64,000 nt of DNA, taken from Chryseobacterium formosum. Its GTDB lineage: Bacteria > Bacteroidota > Bacteroidia > Flavobacteriales > Weeksellaceae. Of this stretch, positions 25,101 through 33,638 are shown piece by piece; position 1 is the stretch's first letter; each line of letters opens with the position of its first letter. The DNA is taken from contig NZ_JAOVZW010000015.1 of NCBI RefSeq assembly GCF_026460885.1, positions 247,986 to 311,985 of the forward strand. The letters are read 5' to 3'. A program made the position numbers and the translations under genes. The notes below the pieces were generated by a model. The model made no database searches, had not been told where the DNA came from, and worked only from the letters and a program-made list of their open reading frames with translations.

Positions 25101-26045
25101 TTATCTACTTACTTTATTCAAAAGTTCAATATCGGCAGAACTTAAATTTAATTCCGGAGCAGCAAACAAAGTCTTTAATTGAGATTCACTTGTGGCACTT
25201 ACAATAGGAGCGGTTACTAAAGGATTTGCTAAAAGCCAAGCTAATGCAACAGAAGCCTGATTCGTTTCATGTTTTTCACTGATTTCATCTAAAGCTTTTA
25301 AAACATTCAAACCTTTTTCATCTAAATATTTTCTTACACCTTCTCCTCTTGCGCTTTTATTTAAATCATCTTCATTACGATATTTTCCGGTAAGAAAACC
25401 TGCCGCCAATGACCAATAGGTAAAAACACTCAAATCATATTCTTTAACCAAATCAGCGTATTGAGTTTCAAACTTTTCTCTTTCCAATAAATTATAGTGT
25501 GGTTGTAAAGCAACATATTTTGGAAGATTGTTTTTTTCGGCAACTTCAAAAGATTCTTTTAATCTTTCCGGTGAAACGTTTGATGCAGCGATGTAACGAA
25601 CTTTTCCGGCTTTAATAATTTCATCGTACGCTTCTAAGGTTTCTTCAACCGGAGTTTTGTTATCATCAAAATGGGTATAATAAAGATCAATATGATCAGT
25701 TTGAAGCCTGGTAAGAGATTCGTCAACCGACTTTAAAATATGTTTTTTACTAATATCAAAACCATGCTCTTTTGTTTCCGAACCCACTTTTGTGGCAATT
25801 ACCAAATCGTTTCGATTATTTCTCTGCTTCATCCATTTGCCAATAATTTCCTCAGACTGACCACCTTTTCCATTTACCCACCAAGAATAAGTATCGGCTG
25901 TATCTATAAAATTAAAACCTCCTGCTGTAAACTGATCTAAAATATCGAAAGACTGCTTTTCATCTAAAGTCCACCCAAAAACATTTCCACCAAAATTAAT
26001 TGGTGCTACCAAAAGATCAGTATTTTTTATTTTTCTTTTTTCCAT
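25101..26045 (-). CDS. aldo/keto reductase
   Basis: 314 residues. Catalytic tetrad visible: Asp and Tyr in F-I-D-T-A-D-T-Y-S, Lys in V-I-A-T-K-V-G, His in Y-Y-T-H-F-D-D. The NADPH-binding end (A-P-I-V-S-A-T-S-E-S-Q-L) is intact. Belongs to the YajO/Tas-like group of bacterial AKRs acting on assorted aldehydes. Single gene, convergent with the MBL hydrolase. Confidence 0.92.
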   Translation of the reverse strand: MEKRKIKNTDLLVAPINFGGNVFGWTLDEKQSFDILDQFTAGGFNFIDTADTYSWWVNGKGGQSEEIIGKWMKQRNNRNDLVIATKVGSETKEHGFDISKKHILKSVDESLTRLQTDHIDLYYTHFDDNKTPVEETLEAYDEIIKAGKVRYIAASNVSPERLKESFEVAEKNNLPKYVALQPHYNLLEREKFETQYADLVKEYDLSVFTYWSLAAGFLTGKYRNEDDLNKSARGEGVRKYLDEKGLNVLKALDEISEKHETNQASVALAWLLANPLVTAPIVSATSESQLKTLFAAPELNLSSADIELLNKVSR

Positions 26046-26235
26046 AAATAGATTGTATAAAATTTTAATAGTATTGCTAATTTATGAAACAACCTTTGGA
26101 AAATCCTTTCAGTATCTAGTTTTAATAAGAATAGAGCTTATAGAAATTTTCGATTGAAATAATTTAAAACCGAAAATTTTAATTAAATTATCTTCGAAAT
26201 TATATTTTATCGTAAATTTGTTCTTTCAAAAAAAA

Positions 26236-26320
26236 GGAAATGGTGTCTTCCTTACCCAACCGCCTTGAAAAGCTGATGGCGCCTGATTAATTGAATGTTT
26301 TACCATTTAATCAGGAAATT
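26236..26320 (+). promoter_or_regulatory. fluoride riboswitch (crcB motif) with translational switch
   Basis: The aptamer runs from GGAAATGGTGTCTTCC (26236-26251) through AACCGCC to GCTGATGGCGCCTG (to about 26285). These are the conserved blocks of the crcB/fluoride motif: GG-xx-ATGG-TGTxxxCC, AACCGCC and GCTGATGxCGCC. The 3-prime end CCTGATTAA (26282-26290) is complementary to TTAATCAGG (26307-26315), which contains the AGGAAA just ahead of the ATG at 26321. Aptamer folding and this sequestering hairpin share bases, so fluoride binding should free the start region. A TAAATTTG -7 box lies at about 26214-26221. Confidence 0.92.
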
Positions 26321-27628
26321 ATGTTTAGAAATAACAAAAAATCAGTTTTTAGAATTCTAATTATTTTAATTAAATTATTTTTCAGAAAATATCCTTCTGC
26401 ACTTTTTGTGTTGAAATGGCTTTTCATTACTTTAATAATCGGAGTTTTAATAGGAAGCGCTTCTGCATTTTTTCTTCAGACTTTAGAATGGGCGACACAA
26501 TTCAGAGAAAATCATCTTTGGCTGATCGCATTTTTACCTTTGGGTGGATTTCTAGTTGGATTACTCTATCATTACTTTGGAAAAGACGTTGAAAGTGGGA
26601 ATAATTTATTGATTGAAACTATTCACAATCCTCAAAAAACTATTCCTTTAAAAATGGCACCTTTTGTCTATTTAGGAACGATGATTACTCATTTTTTTGG
26701 AGGATCAGCTGGTCGTGAAGGAACTGCTTTACAAATGGCAGGAGCAATTGCTGATCAATTTTCAAAGCCATTTAAATTATCAGCAGACGATAGAAAAATT
26801 TTAATTATTTCTGCAATTGCGGCTGGATTTGGTTCGGTTTTCGGAACACCTTTAGCCGGAGCAATTTTCGGGCTGGAAGTTTTTCTTGTCGGAAGATTAA
26901 AATACAATGCCTTATTTCCGGCAATTTCTGCAGCTGTAATAGCAGATTTAGTCACAAAATTATGGAATACGCACCACACTCATTATCAAATTGATTACAT
27001 TCCTGAAATTTCATTTTTAAATATACTTTACGCCGTCATTACCGGAATTTTCTTTGGAATTTGCGCTGCAACATTTATCAAAACTATTCATAAAACCGGA
27101 AGTTTATTTAAAACTAAAATCAGTTATCCTCCACTTCGACCATTCATTGGCGGAATTATCGTTGCATCTTTTGTTTGGTTAATTGGAACCACAAAATACA
27201 TTGGTTTGGGAATTCCAACAATTATTGATTCTTTCGAACAACAACTTCCTGCTTATGATTTTACATTAAAAATGATTTTTACGATTATCACTTTGGCTGC
27301 AGGTTTTAAAGGTGGAGAAGTTACTCCGCTATTTTTCATTGGTGCAACTTTAGGAAATGCTTTAGGCTATTTTATTCCTTTACCTATTGCACTTTTAGCG
27401 GGTATGGGTTTTGTGGCAGTTTTTGCGGGAGCGACCAATACGCCAATTGCATGTAGCATTATGGCGATTGAGTTGTTTGGAAATGAATGCGGTGTTTATG
27501 TGGCGATTGCGTGTGTTGTTTCATATTTATTTTCAGGCTCAAATAGTATTTATAAAAGCCAGATTATTGGCGAACCTAAAAACAATAGATTTTTAAAAGA
27601 TATTGGTAAGAAATTGAGCGAACTTTGA
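26321..27628 (+). CDS. CLC-type fluoride/proton antiporter
   Basis: 435 residues, about 10 hydrophobic helices of the CLC fold. The gating-glutamate motif is G-G-S-A-G-R-E-G-T (about 129-137), and the pore helices F-G-S-V-F-G-T-P-L-A-G-A and F-K-G-G-E-V-T-P-L are typical; the chloride-channel G-S-G-I-P signature is missing, as expected for the fluoride-selective branch. Expels fluoride across the inner membrane. Start: the frame extends 10 codons further to a TTG at 26291, but those codons lie in the riboswitch expression platform, so ATG 26321 is right. Alone on its transcript. Confidence 0.93.
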   Translation: MFRNNKKSVFRILIILIKLFFRKYPSALFVLKWLFITLIIGVLIGSASAFFLQTLEWATQFRENHLWLIAFLPLGGFLVGLLYHYFGKDVESGNNLLIETIHNPQKTIPLKMAPFVYLGTMITHFFGGSAGREGTALQMAGAIADQFSKPFKLSADDRKILIISAIAAGFGSVFGTPLAGAIFGLEVFLVGRLKYNALFPAISAAVIADLVTKLWNTHHTHYQIDYIPEISFLNILYAVITGIFFGICAATFIKTIHKTGSLFKTKISYPPLRPFIGGIIVASFVWLIGTTKYIGLGIPTIIDSFEQQLPAYDFTLKMIFTIITLAAGFKGGEVTPLFFIGATLGNALGYFIPLPIALLAGMGFVAVFAGATNTPIACSIMAIELFGNECGVYVAIACVVSYLFSGSNSIYKSQIIGEPKNNRFLKDIGKKLSEL

Positions 27629-27676
27629 TTTATATTTAAAAAAACACCCTTTGAAATTATCGCAGGGTATCAGAAA

Positions 27677-29509
27677 TTAATTCAATTTAGGAATTTTAAC
27701 CTTCTCTAACTCTGTTTTATAATGCTCAAGTTGAGTATAAATTCTATTTTTATCGCTTTTAAAGTAAGTTGAAGATTTAAAAAGTTCTTCATAATAATTG
27801 ATTCCTTCAAAAAGATTAGATTTAAAAATATTCCATTTTTTGATTTGAGAATTTGCTAACTCTCCATAAAAATTTGAAATATCTTTTTGTAAATGATCCA
27901 CGTACATTTTTAGTTCATTAATAAACATATTTGGTCGATCAGTTTCCGAAAGCACATTTCCATTTCCGTAAATATGTCCAATCATTTCTGAAAGTAATAA
28001 TTCTTTATCGAAATACGCAAGATTGGGTCCCGGGCAAATCACAACGCCTTGCTTTTCACCTTTTGTTTCAATTCCGTTTTCTAAATATGCCGAATTTACT
28101 AAACCTACACAAAGGCAAGCTTTATCAGTGATTGTATTTTTTTTAGATTGAAACTGCTCGTTTGTTAAATCATTTTTTAGATCTTCAAGCTCATTTAATT
28201 TAATGTCTTGATATTTTTTCGATGCAGTACAAATTCCTTCCGGAGAATATTCTTTACTTAAAGCCAGTAATTTTTTCGGACAAGAACTTCCATACTTATT
28301 TTTGGCTTCTTTTTGATATTTTAAAATCTCGTTTGATGTTCCTTTTACCGTATTAAACGGCACTCCCAATGGAGAAATATTACTCAGATAAAAATCATTT
28401 TGCTTTGATTTTGCCAAAAGATTTCTGGTTTCAGAATCTACCGAAGTTGCTTCTGGAACCAGTAAAAACGGCGAACCCCAACCAACGCTGTCAACGTTAT
28501 AATTTTCTAAAAGAAAATTGTGCTCTTCAGAAGTTCCTACTCCACCTTGAACGGTAATTTTCATTTCTAAAGGTTCAATTGGAGCATATTTCCCTTTTTG
28601 TTCTAAAGCTTTAATCATCAACGAATGTGCAGAAGAAATTAATTCGTTTTTCTTTGTCTTAAATTCTTCCATAATAGGACCGAGCAATAATCCCTCTGTT
28701 GCAAAAGCATGACCGCCGCAATTTAAACCTGATTCAATTCTGTATTCTGAAACCCAAAGTCCCTTTTTTGCCAAAAAATTTCCCTGAATCATCGCCGAAC
28801 GGAAATCACTGACTTTTAAAATAATCTTCTTTTTAATATAATTATTTGCATCAGGAAAAAAATCATCAAACTCTTCAATATAACTGTATAAACGAGGATT
28901 CATTCCTGCAGAAAGCACCATTGATGAAGAGATTTTACTTTGAGCAAAACCACGAAGAGAAGCATGTGCATCATTGAAAATTACAGGAAGCTGTTCATTA
29001 TTACGATAATTATCTTTATCAACCTTGGTCATAATATTCACATCAATACTTCCCGGAACAAGATTTTTTTCAATAAAACTTTTAATGTTTGAAGCAAAAG
29101 AATCTCCTTGATTTAGAATATTTTGCAATCCATTTTTCAGTTCGGATGTATTTGGAAGCATCGTCATGAAATTTTTGAGCGCATCTGTATTTTTTGAAAT
29201 TTCTTCTTTGAAAGATTCAAATTTCCCGGTTATGATATCATCCATCATATCGAGATAATCGGTAATTCTTTTTGCTCTGTAATCTTCGGTTTTTGTTGAA
29301 ATTCCAAAATAGTTGAGATTGAACTTTTTGCTGTAGAAATTTTTCATTTTTTCTACAATTTCGTCATCGATGATCGATATAACTGAGGAAATTCCGTATT
29401 GTGCGACACGAATCGGACTGTCTATCGTGTAAGATAATCCCATAACGGGAATATGAAAGCTGTGTAAAGGTTTATTAATCATTATTTTAACAATAAAATT
29501 TTCTTTCAT
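27677..29509 (-). CDS. large protein with nitronate monooxygenase-like TIM-barrel motifs
   Basis: 610 residues, no signal peptide or membrane helix. The start M-I-N-K-P-L-H-S-F-H-I-P-V-M-G with P-I-R-V-A-Q-Y-G-I-S-S-V, G-L-N-C-G-G-H-A-F (about 261-269) and I-T-V-Q-G-G-V-G-T (about 318-326) with V-G-W-G-S-P-F-L-L-V-P-E-A-T (about 342-355) resemble the FMN/phosphate-binding strands of nitronate monooxygenase or enoyl reductase II. It differs by a ~120-residue helical insert near residues 55-155 and a C-terminal part with five Cys (410, 427, 465, 467, 492) that could bind metal. Either ATG 29509 or ATG 29482 could be the start. Family assignment is inferred from motifs only. Confidence 0.55.
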   Translation of the reverse strand: MKENFIVKIMINKPLHSFHIPVMGLSYTIDSPIRVAQYGISSVISIIDDEIVEKMKNFYSKKFNLNYFGISTKTEDYRAKRITDYLDMMDDIITGKFESFKEEISKNTDALKNFMTMLPNTSELKNGLQNILNQGDSFASNIKSFIEKNLVPGSIDVNIMTKVDKDNYRNNEQLPVIFNDAHASLRGFAQSKISSSMVLSAGMNPRLYSYIEEFDDFFPDANNYIKKKIILKVSDFRSAMIQGNFLAKKGLWVSEYRIESGLNCGGHAFATEGLLLGPIMEEFKTKKNELISSAHSLMIKALEQKGKYAPIEPLEMKITVQGGVGTSEEHNFLLENYNVDSVGWGSPFLLVPEATSVDSETRNLLAKSKQNDFYLSNISPLGVPFNTVKGTSNEILKYQKEAKNKYGSSCPKKLLALSKEYSPEGICTASKKYQDIKLNELEDLKNDLTNEQFQSKKNTITDKACLCVGLVNSAYLENGIETKGEKQGVVICPGPNLAYFDKELLLSEMIGHIYGNGNVLSETDRPNMFINELKMYVDHLQKDISNFYGELANSQIKKWNIFKSNLFEGINYYEELFKSSTYFKSDKNRIYTQLEHYKTELEKVKIPKLN

Positions 29510-29771
29510 ATTTCTATGAAAGTGATAATGATCTGAAAACCTTTGAATTTATTTGTAAAACTCTCTACAAAAGTAAATATTTACATCAAATTATGCAATA
29601 AATAATATTTAAATTCAAATCCATTACTGTACAATTCGCAAAATCAAAGAATTATAAAAAATATTACATTTTTATAAATTTATTGTTAAAAATCATGGTA
29701 ATTTGGTAGTTTTTTAAATCTTTATTTATTAAATTTACGTTTTTAATTCCATAAATATTTATCAATTTATA

Positions 29772-31190
29772 ATGTTTGAGTTTAGAAAAACACTCTTTTT
29801 ATTTACCTTATTTTTTAGTTTTTTGGCAACAGCCCAGCAAAAACTGACCGCCAAAGAATTGAAAATCAGGATTACAAATAATTCTAAACTCTACAAAACC
29901 AATATTGATAAAGCTTACAGCGAATTAAATGGTCTTTTGAAACAGTCTGTTATTCTAAAAGATTCTATTTCTGAAATGAAGCTTCTCGACAGAAAATGCC
30001 GATATTTTTACGGCAAAAATATGATGGATAGTCTGATTATTACGAGTGAAAATCTTCAGAAAAAATCTCATTTATATAAAGATATTTATTTTGAGGCGAT
30101 GTCTAATATTTATATCGCTGAAACTTATTCCATCAATAAATTTCCGGATAAAGCCATTTCTTATTTGAATTCTGCCTATAAACTTCTTCAAAAAGGAGAT
30201 CCAAACAGTGAGAGAATATTCTACGCAAAATCTAATGTTCTTAATAGTTTTGCAAATATTTACTTAGATAAAAATCAACCGAAAGAAGCAGCTAAAAAGA
30301 TTTACGAAGAAATAGAAAGCGGTAAGCAGCTGAAAAACAAAAATGAACGTGATAATTTTCAGTATTTAAATTATGCAAACCTGGCTAATATTTATAGTCA
30401 ATACAATATAGATTCCGCTTATCACTATGCAAAAAAATCAATTTTAATAAAACCTGGAGATGTTGCTGATGACAAATCGATGATTGACAATTATTCTGTG
30501 ATTGGAAAGGTTTATAAGGACAAAAAAAATTATGAAAGTTCGATAAAAAACTTCCATAAAGCACTTTATATCAGCAAGAAAGATGGAACTGAGATTAATG
30601 CCAATCAGATTTATCATTCGCTCAAAGAAATTTACGAAATTCTCAATGTAAAAGACAGCGCAAATTTTTATGGAGCTAAAATTGAGCAATATGAATTAAA
30701 AACTTTAAAAAGCAAGTACAATTCTTTGCAAGAAGTTATTAATAAAGATAAAAAAGAACAAGAAAACTCACAAAATCCTTTTTGGTATTGGGTTATTCCT
30801 GCTTTAGCTGCAATTGGTACTACTCTATTTTTTACTTACAAAAGAAAAAATAAGAATACAATAACCGAAACTGAAACAAAACCCGACATCAATCTCAGCG
30901 AAGCTTATCATGATTTGATGGAACTTTTAGAAAAAAGAGATCCTGCATTTATGTTTGCTTTTGAAAATATTTATCCAGATTTTTCTAAAAAACTCTTAGC
31001 AAAAAGTTCAGATTTACAACAATCAGAGATAGAATTTTGTGCTCTTTTAAAAATGAAATTGACGACAAAAGAAATTGCAAAGATCAGTTTCATAGAAACC
31101 AGAACGGTTCAGAATAAAAAATACAGGATCAGAAAAAAATTAGATATTCCTCAAAATGTCGATATCTATTATTGGATCGATCAGATATAA
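29772..31190 (+). CDS. membrane TPR regulator with LuxR-like HTH
   Basis: 472 residues: signal-anchor or signal peptide (1-22, ending A-T-A-Q-Q), a periplasmic array of TPR-like helices (about 35-320), one membrane helix (about 332-352, F-W-Y-W-V-I-P-A-L-A-A-I-G), then a cytosolic C-terminal domain (about 395-470) with a LuxR-type HTH: S-E-I-E-F-C-A-L-L-K-M...T-K-E-I-A-K-I...R-T-V-Q-N-K-K-Y-R-I-R-K-K-L. This one-component, membrane-spanning layout is common in Bacteroidota. Upstream of, and in line with, the T9SS-exported protein gene at 31456, which could be its target or ligand-related partner; this is inference. Confidence 0.85.
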   Translation: MFEFRKTLFLFTLFFSFLATAQQKLTAKELKIRITNNSKLYKTNIDKAYSELNGLLKQSVILKDSISEMKLLDRKCRYFYGKNMMDSLIITSENLQKKSHLYKDIYFEAMSNIYIAETYSINKFPDKAISYLNSAYKLLQKGDPNSERIFYAKSNVLNSFANIYLDKNQPKEAAKKIYEEIESGKQLKNKNERDNFQYLNYANLANIYSQYNIDSAYHYAKKSILIKPGDVADDKSMIDNYSVIGKVYKDKKNYESSIKNFHKALYISKKDGTEINANQIYHSLKEIYEILNVKDSANFYGAKIEQYELKTLKSKYNSLQEVINKDKKEQENSQNPFWYWVIPALAAIGTTLFFTYKRKNKNTITETETKPDINLSEAYHDLMELLEKRDPAFMFAFENIYPDFSKKLLAKSSDLQQSEIEFCALLKMKLTTKEIAKISFIETRTVQNKKYRIRKKLDIPQNVDIYYWIDQI

Positions 31191-31455
31191 TTACAACAAA
31201 CTGAGTTTTGATTTTATTCAATCACACTGCTACAAAATTTAAACTATTCATTAAAAATAGCATTATTTAATTATTATAACTCAAAAAAGTATCTAATGAG
31301 TACGTGATTTGATAAAGATTCCGTAAAAATACTTCCAAAACAATTTTTCGCATAATATATTTGCCAACAGATAAAATGACAGCAATTTATTTAAAAATCT
31401 AAATGCTTTTTCTAAATAAATCTGTAAAATCAAACTTGATTAAAAACAAATATTT

Positions 31456-32814
31456 ATGGTAAAAATCTCCACTTTCAATTTCGCAAAAACTCTTATAGCT
31501 TTAGGAATATTTGCAAATGTGATTTCTATTAATGCTCAGCAATGGGAAAACGTTGGTTCTGCTGCTAACATTTCTGCAGGAAACGGAAGTTTTAATAACC
31601 TTGTAATTGATGCACAGGGAAACTATTATGTTTCTTATTACGATCTTTCGGTTAGCAAGGGATCCGTTCAAAAATTTAACGGAACCTCTTGGTCGCATCT
31701 TGGAGGAAGCGCAGGAATCACGACTGGAGCAGCTACATACAGCTCATTAGCGATAAATCCATCGGGAAGTATTGTATATTACACAAATCAAGGAACAGGT
31801 TTTGAAGCACGCAAATTTGAAGGATCTGCATGGTCTTCTTTACCAAGTGTTTCTACATCTACAACAAATTATCAGGCTTCGGCAGTTTCTCCTTCAAACG
31901 TTTTGTTTGCTTATGGTTCTTATGGTTCGGGAACGGTTCAGCGATTTGTAAATGGTGCTTGGGAACAGGTTGGAACAGCAAGTATTGCAGGTGGAGTACC
32001 ATATAATGCAGAAATGGTAATAGGAACAAATGGCAAAGTTTACATTACCCACAATGTTTCCGGGGTAAAAGTTTATGAAAACAATCAAACAGCTTCAGCA
32101 ACAGATGCATGGACTTTGGTTGGTGGTGCAAATGTTGGAACCACATTCACAGAAGGAACAAATGCAACTTCAGACATTGCAATTGGCTCAGACAATACGT
32201 TATATGTCGTTTATTCTTCTCCATCATCTAATAACAGGAAATTAAATGTGAAAAAATTTAATGGAACAAACTGGATACAAGTTGGGAACGCTGATTTCGG
32301 AATTTCAAATGATCTTTATAATGTATCGATTGCTGTAACTCCTACCGGAAAATTATATACTGTAGCAAGCGGATGGGCTGTAAATAGTGGCAAAAACACA
32401 GTTTATGAATATAATTCTACTACAAATACTTGGGTAACTTTGGGTGGTGATTTTGTATCTGACGGAACTGCAACATATAACGATTTACAATATGATGCAA
32501 CAACAAATTCTTTGGTTCTTACCTATTCTCAAACCGGAATTAAGGTTAAAAAATTCTCACTTGGCGCTTTATCTGTAAACGATATAAAGAAAAATGAATT
32601 TAATATTTACCCTAATCCAACTAAAGGAATTGTAAATATTAAAGGAGATTCAAAAATAAAATCAGTGGAAATTACCAATACTGTCGGACAAGTTTTGAGT
32701 ATAAAATCAGACAATCAGCAAGTTGATTTAACATCTTATCCTAAAGGAGTTTACTTTGTGAAAATCAATCTTGAAAACGGAAAACAAATCACGAAAAAAG
32801 TGATTAAAAATTAG
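31456..32814 (+). CDS. T9SS-exported repeat protein (type A sorting domain)
   Basis: 452 residues: signal peptide (cleaved after I-N-A-Q), about 340 residues of repeated blades with W-x-x-(V/L)-G-x-A and N-G-T-x-W motifs suggesting a beta-propeller, then a C-terminal type A sorting domain beginning N-I-Y-P-N-P-T-K-G (about residue 383) and ending G-V-Y-F-V-K-I...K-K-V-I-K-N. The sorting domain sends the protein through the type IX system to the cell surface or medium. Ligand or enzymatic role unknown. Follows the TPR-LuxR gene by 265 bases and has its own terminator. Confidence 0.9.
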   Translation: MVKISTFNFAKTLIALGIFANVISINAQQWENVGSAANISAGNGSFNNLVIDAQGNYYVSYYDLSVSKGSVQKFNGTSWSHLGGSAGITTGAATYSSLAINPSGSIVYYTNQGTGFEARKFEGSAWSSLPSVSTSTTNYQASAVSPSNVLFAYGSYGSGTVQRFVNGAWEQVGTASIAGGVPYNAEMVIGTNGKVYITHNVSGVKVYENNQTASATDAWTLVGGANVGTTFTEGTNATSDIAIGSDNTLYVVYSSPSSNNRKLNVKKFNGTNWIQVGNADFGISNDLYNVSIAVTPTGKLYTVASGWAVNSGKNTVYEYNSTTNTWVTLGGDFVSDGTATYNDLQYDATTNSLVLTYSQTGIKVKKFSLGALSVNDIKKNEFNIYPNPTKGIVNIKGDSKIKSVEITNTVGQVLSIKSDNQQVDLTSYPKGVYFVKINLENGKQITKKVIKN

Positions 32815-32852
32815 AAGAAATAAATCGTACATAGAAATTAAATTTAGAAGAG

Positions 32853-32879
32853 TAAGGCTTTGATTTTTTCAAAGTCTTA
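32853..32879 (+). terminator. terminator of T9SS protein gene
   Basis: TAAGGCTTTGA / TCAAAGTCTTA, 11-base stem with one wobble and 5-base loop, followed by TTTTTTATTT. Confidence 0.8.
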
Positions 32880-32934
32880 TTTTTTATTTGAACATAAAAA
32901 TAGTTCATAAATATATTATTAAAAATAAATAAAT

Positions 32935-32958
32935 TATATTTGTGTACTATTAAATAGT
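32935..32958 (+). promoter_or_regulatory. crt operon -7 box and candidate MarR operator
   Basis: TATATTTG (32935-32942) is a -7 box. Directly after it, ACTATT-A-AATAGT (32946-32958) is a perfect 13-base palindrome at the expected transcription start, 6 bases before the MarR-like start codon. A partial copy, AAATAGTTCA, occurs about 55 bases upstream near 32898-32908. The position fits autoregulation by the first gene of the operon. Confidence 0.5.
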
Positions 32959-32964
32959 TTAGAT

Positions 32965-33636
32965 ATGGATTACACATTGGTAAAAGATGCTATTAAGCTC
33001 TTAGAACAATTCGATTCTGAAAATAAAAATTCTCAATATATTTCTGATATTGAAGGATTTAAAAAATGGATTCAAAATCAGCAAAACAATATAAAGCCTT
33101 CAGCAAGAAATATTGTTTGGGAAGGGAAAGAAAATGGAAGAAGTCCGGAAAGTGTGATTAGTACACTACTCGTTCATTTAAACCGATATGCGAAAACTTA
33201 CTCCAAGTCGGCAATTGCGGGTTCAGAATTTTCCACCCAGGAAGAATTTATTTATTTAATTAATCTACAATCTTTCGGGGAAATGACTAAAACAGAGCTA
33301 ATTAAAAAAAACATTCAGGATAAACCTGTAGGAAATCTTATCATCAATCGTCTCATAAAAAATGATTGGGTAAAACAGGTCGATTCTAAAACAGATAAAA
33401 GAACAAAAGTTATCAGTATTACTCAAAAAGGAATTGATGTACTTGAAAAACAGATGAAAAATATTAGAAATGCTTCAAAAATTGTAAGTGGAAATCTTAC
33501 TGAGGATGAAAAATATACTCTGATTGAATTACTAAATAAGCTCGATCATTTCCACAATCCTATTTTTGGCAGAAATATTGAAAGCATTAATTTAATAGAT
33601 ACGGTTTTCAAAGAAAATTCATTTAATGATAATTAA
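32965..33636 (+). CDS. MarR-family regulator of the carotenoid operon
   Basis: 223 residues, longer than usual MarR proteins because of a ~80-residue N-terminal helical extension. The winged HTH is in the second half: K-T-E-L-I-K-K-N...G-N-L-I-I-N-R-L-I-K-N-D-W-V, followed by the wing V-D-S-K-T-D-K-R-T-K-V-I-S-I-T-Q-K-G, the diagnostic MarR wing pattern. The crtI gene starts 2 bases after its stop codon, so it is translated as part of the carotenoid operon and probably controls it. The inducing signal is unknown. Confidence 0.88.
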   Translation: MDYTLVKDAIKLLEQFDSENKNSQYISDIEGFKKWIQNQQNNIKPSARNIVWEGKENGRSPESVISTLLVHLNRYAKTYSKSAIAGSEFSTQEEFIYLINLQSFGEMTKTELIKKNIQDKPVGNLIINRLIKNDWVKQVDSKTDKRTKVISITQKGIDVLEKQMKNIRNASKIVSGNLTEDEKYTLIELLNKLDHFHNPIFGRNIESINLIDTVFKENSFNDN

Positions 33637-33638
33637 TT

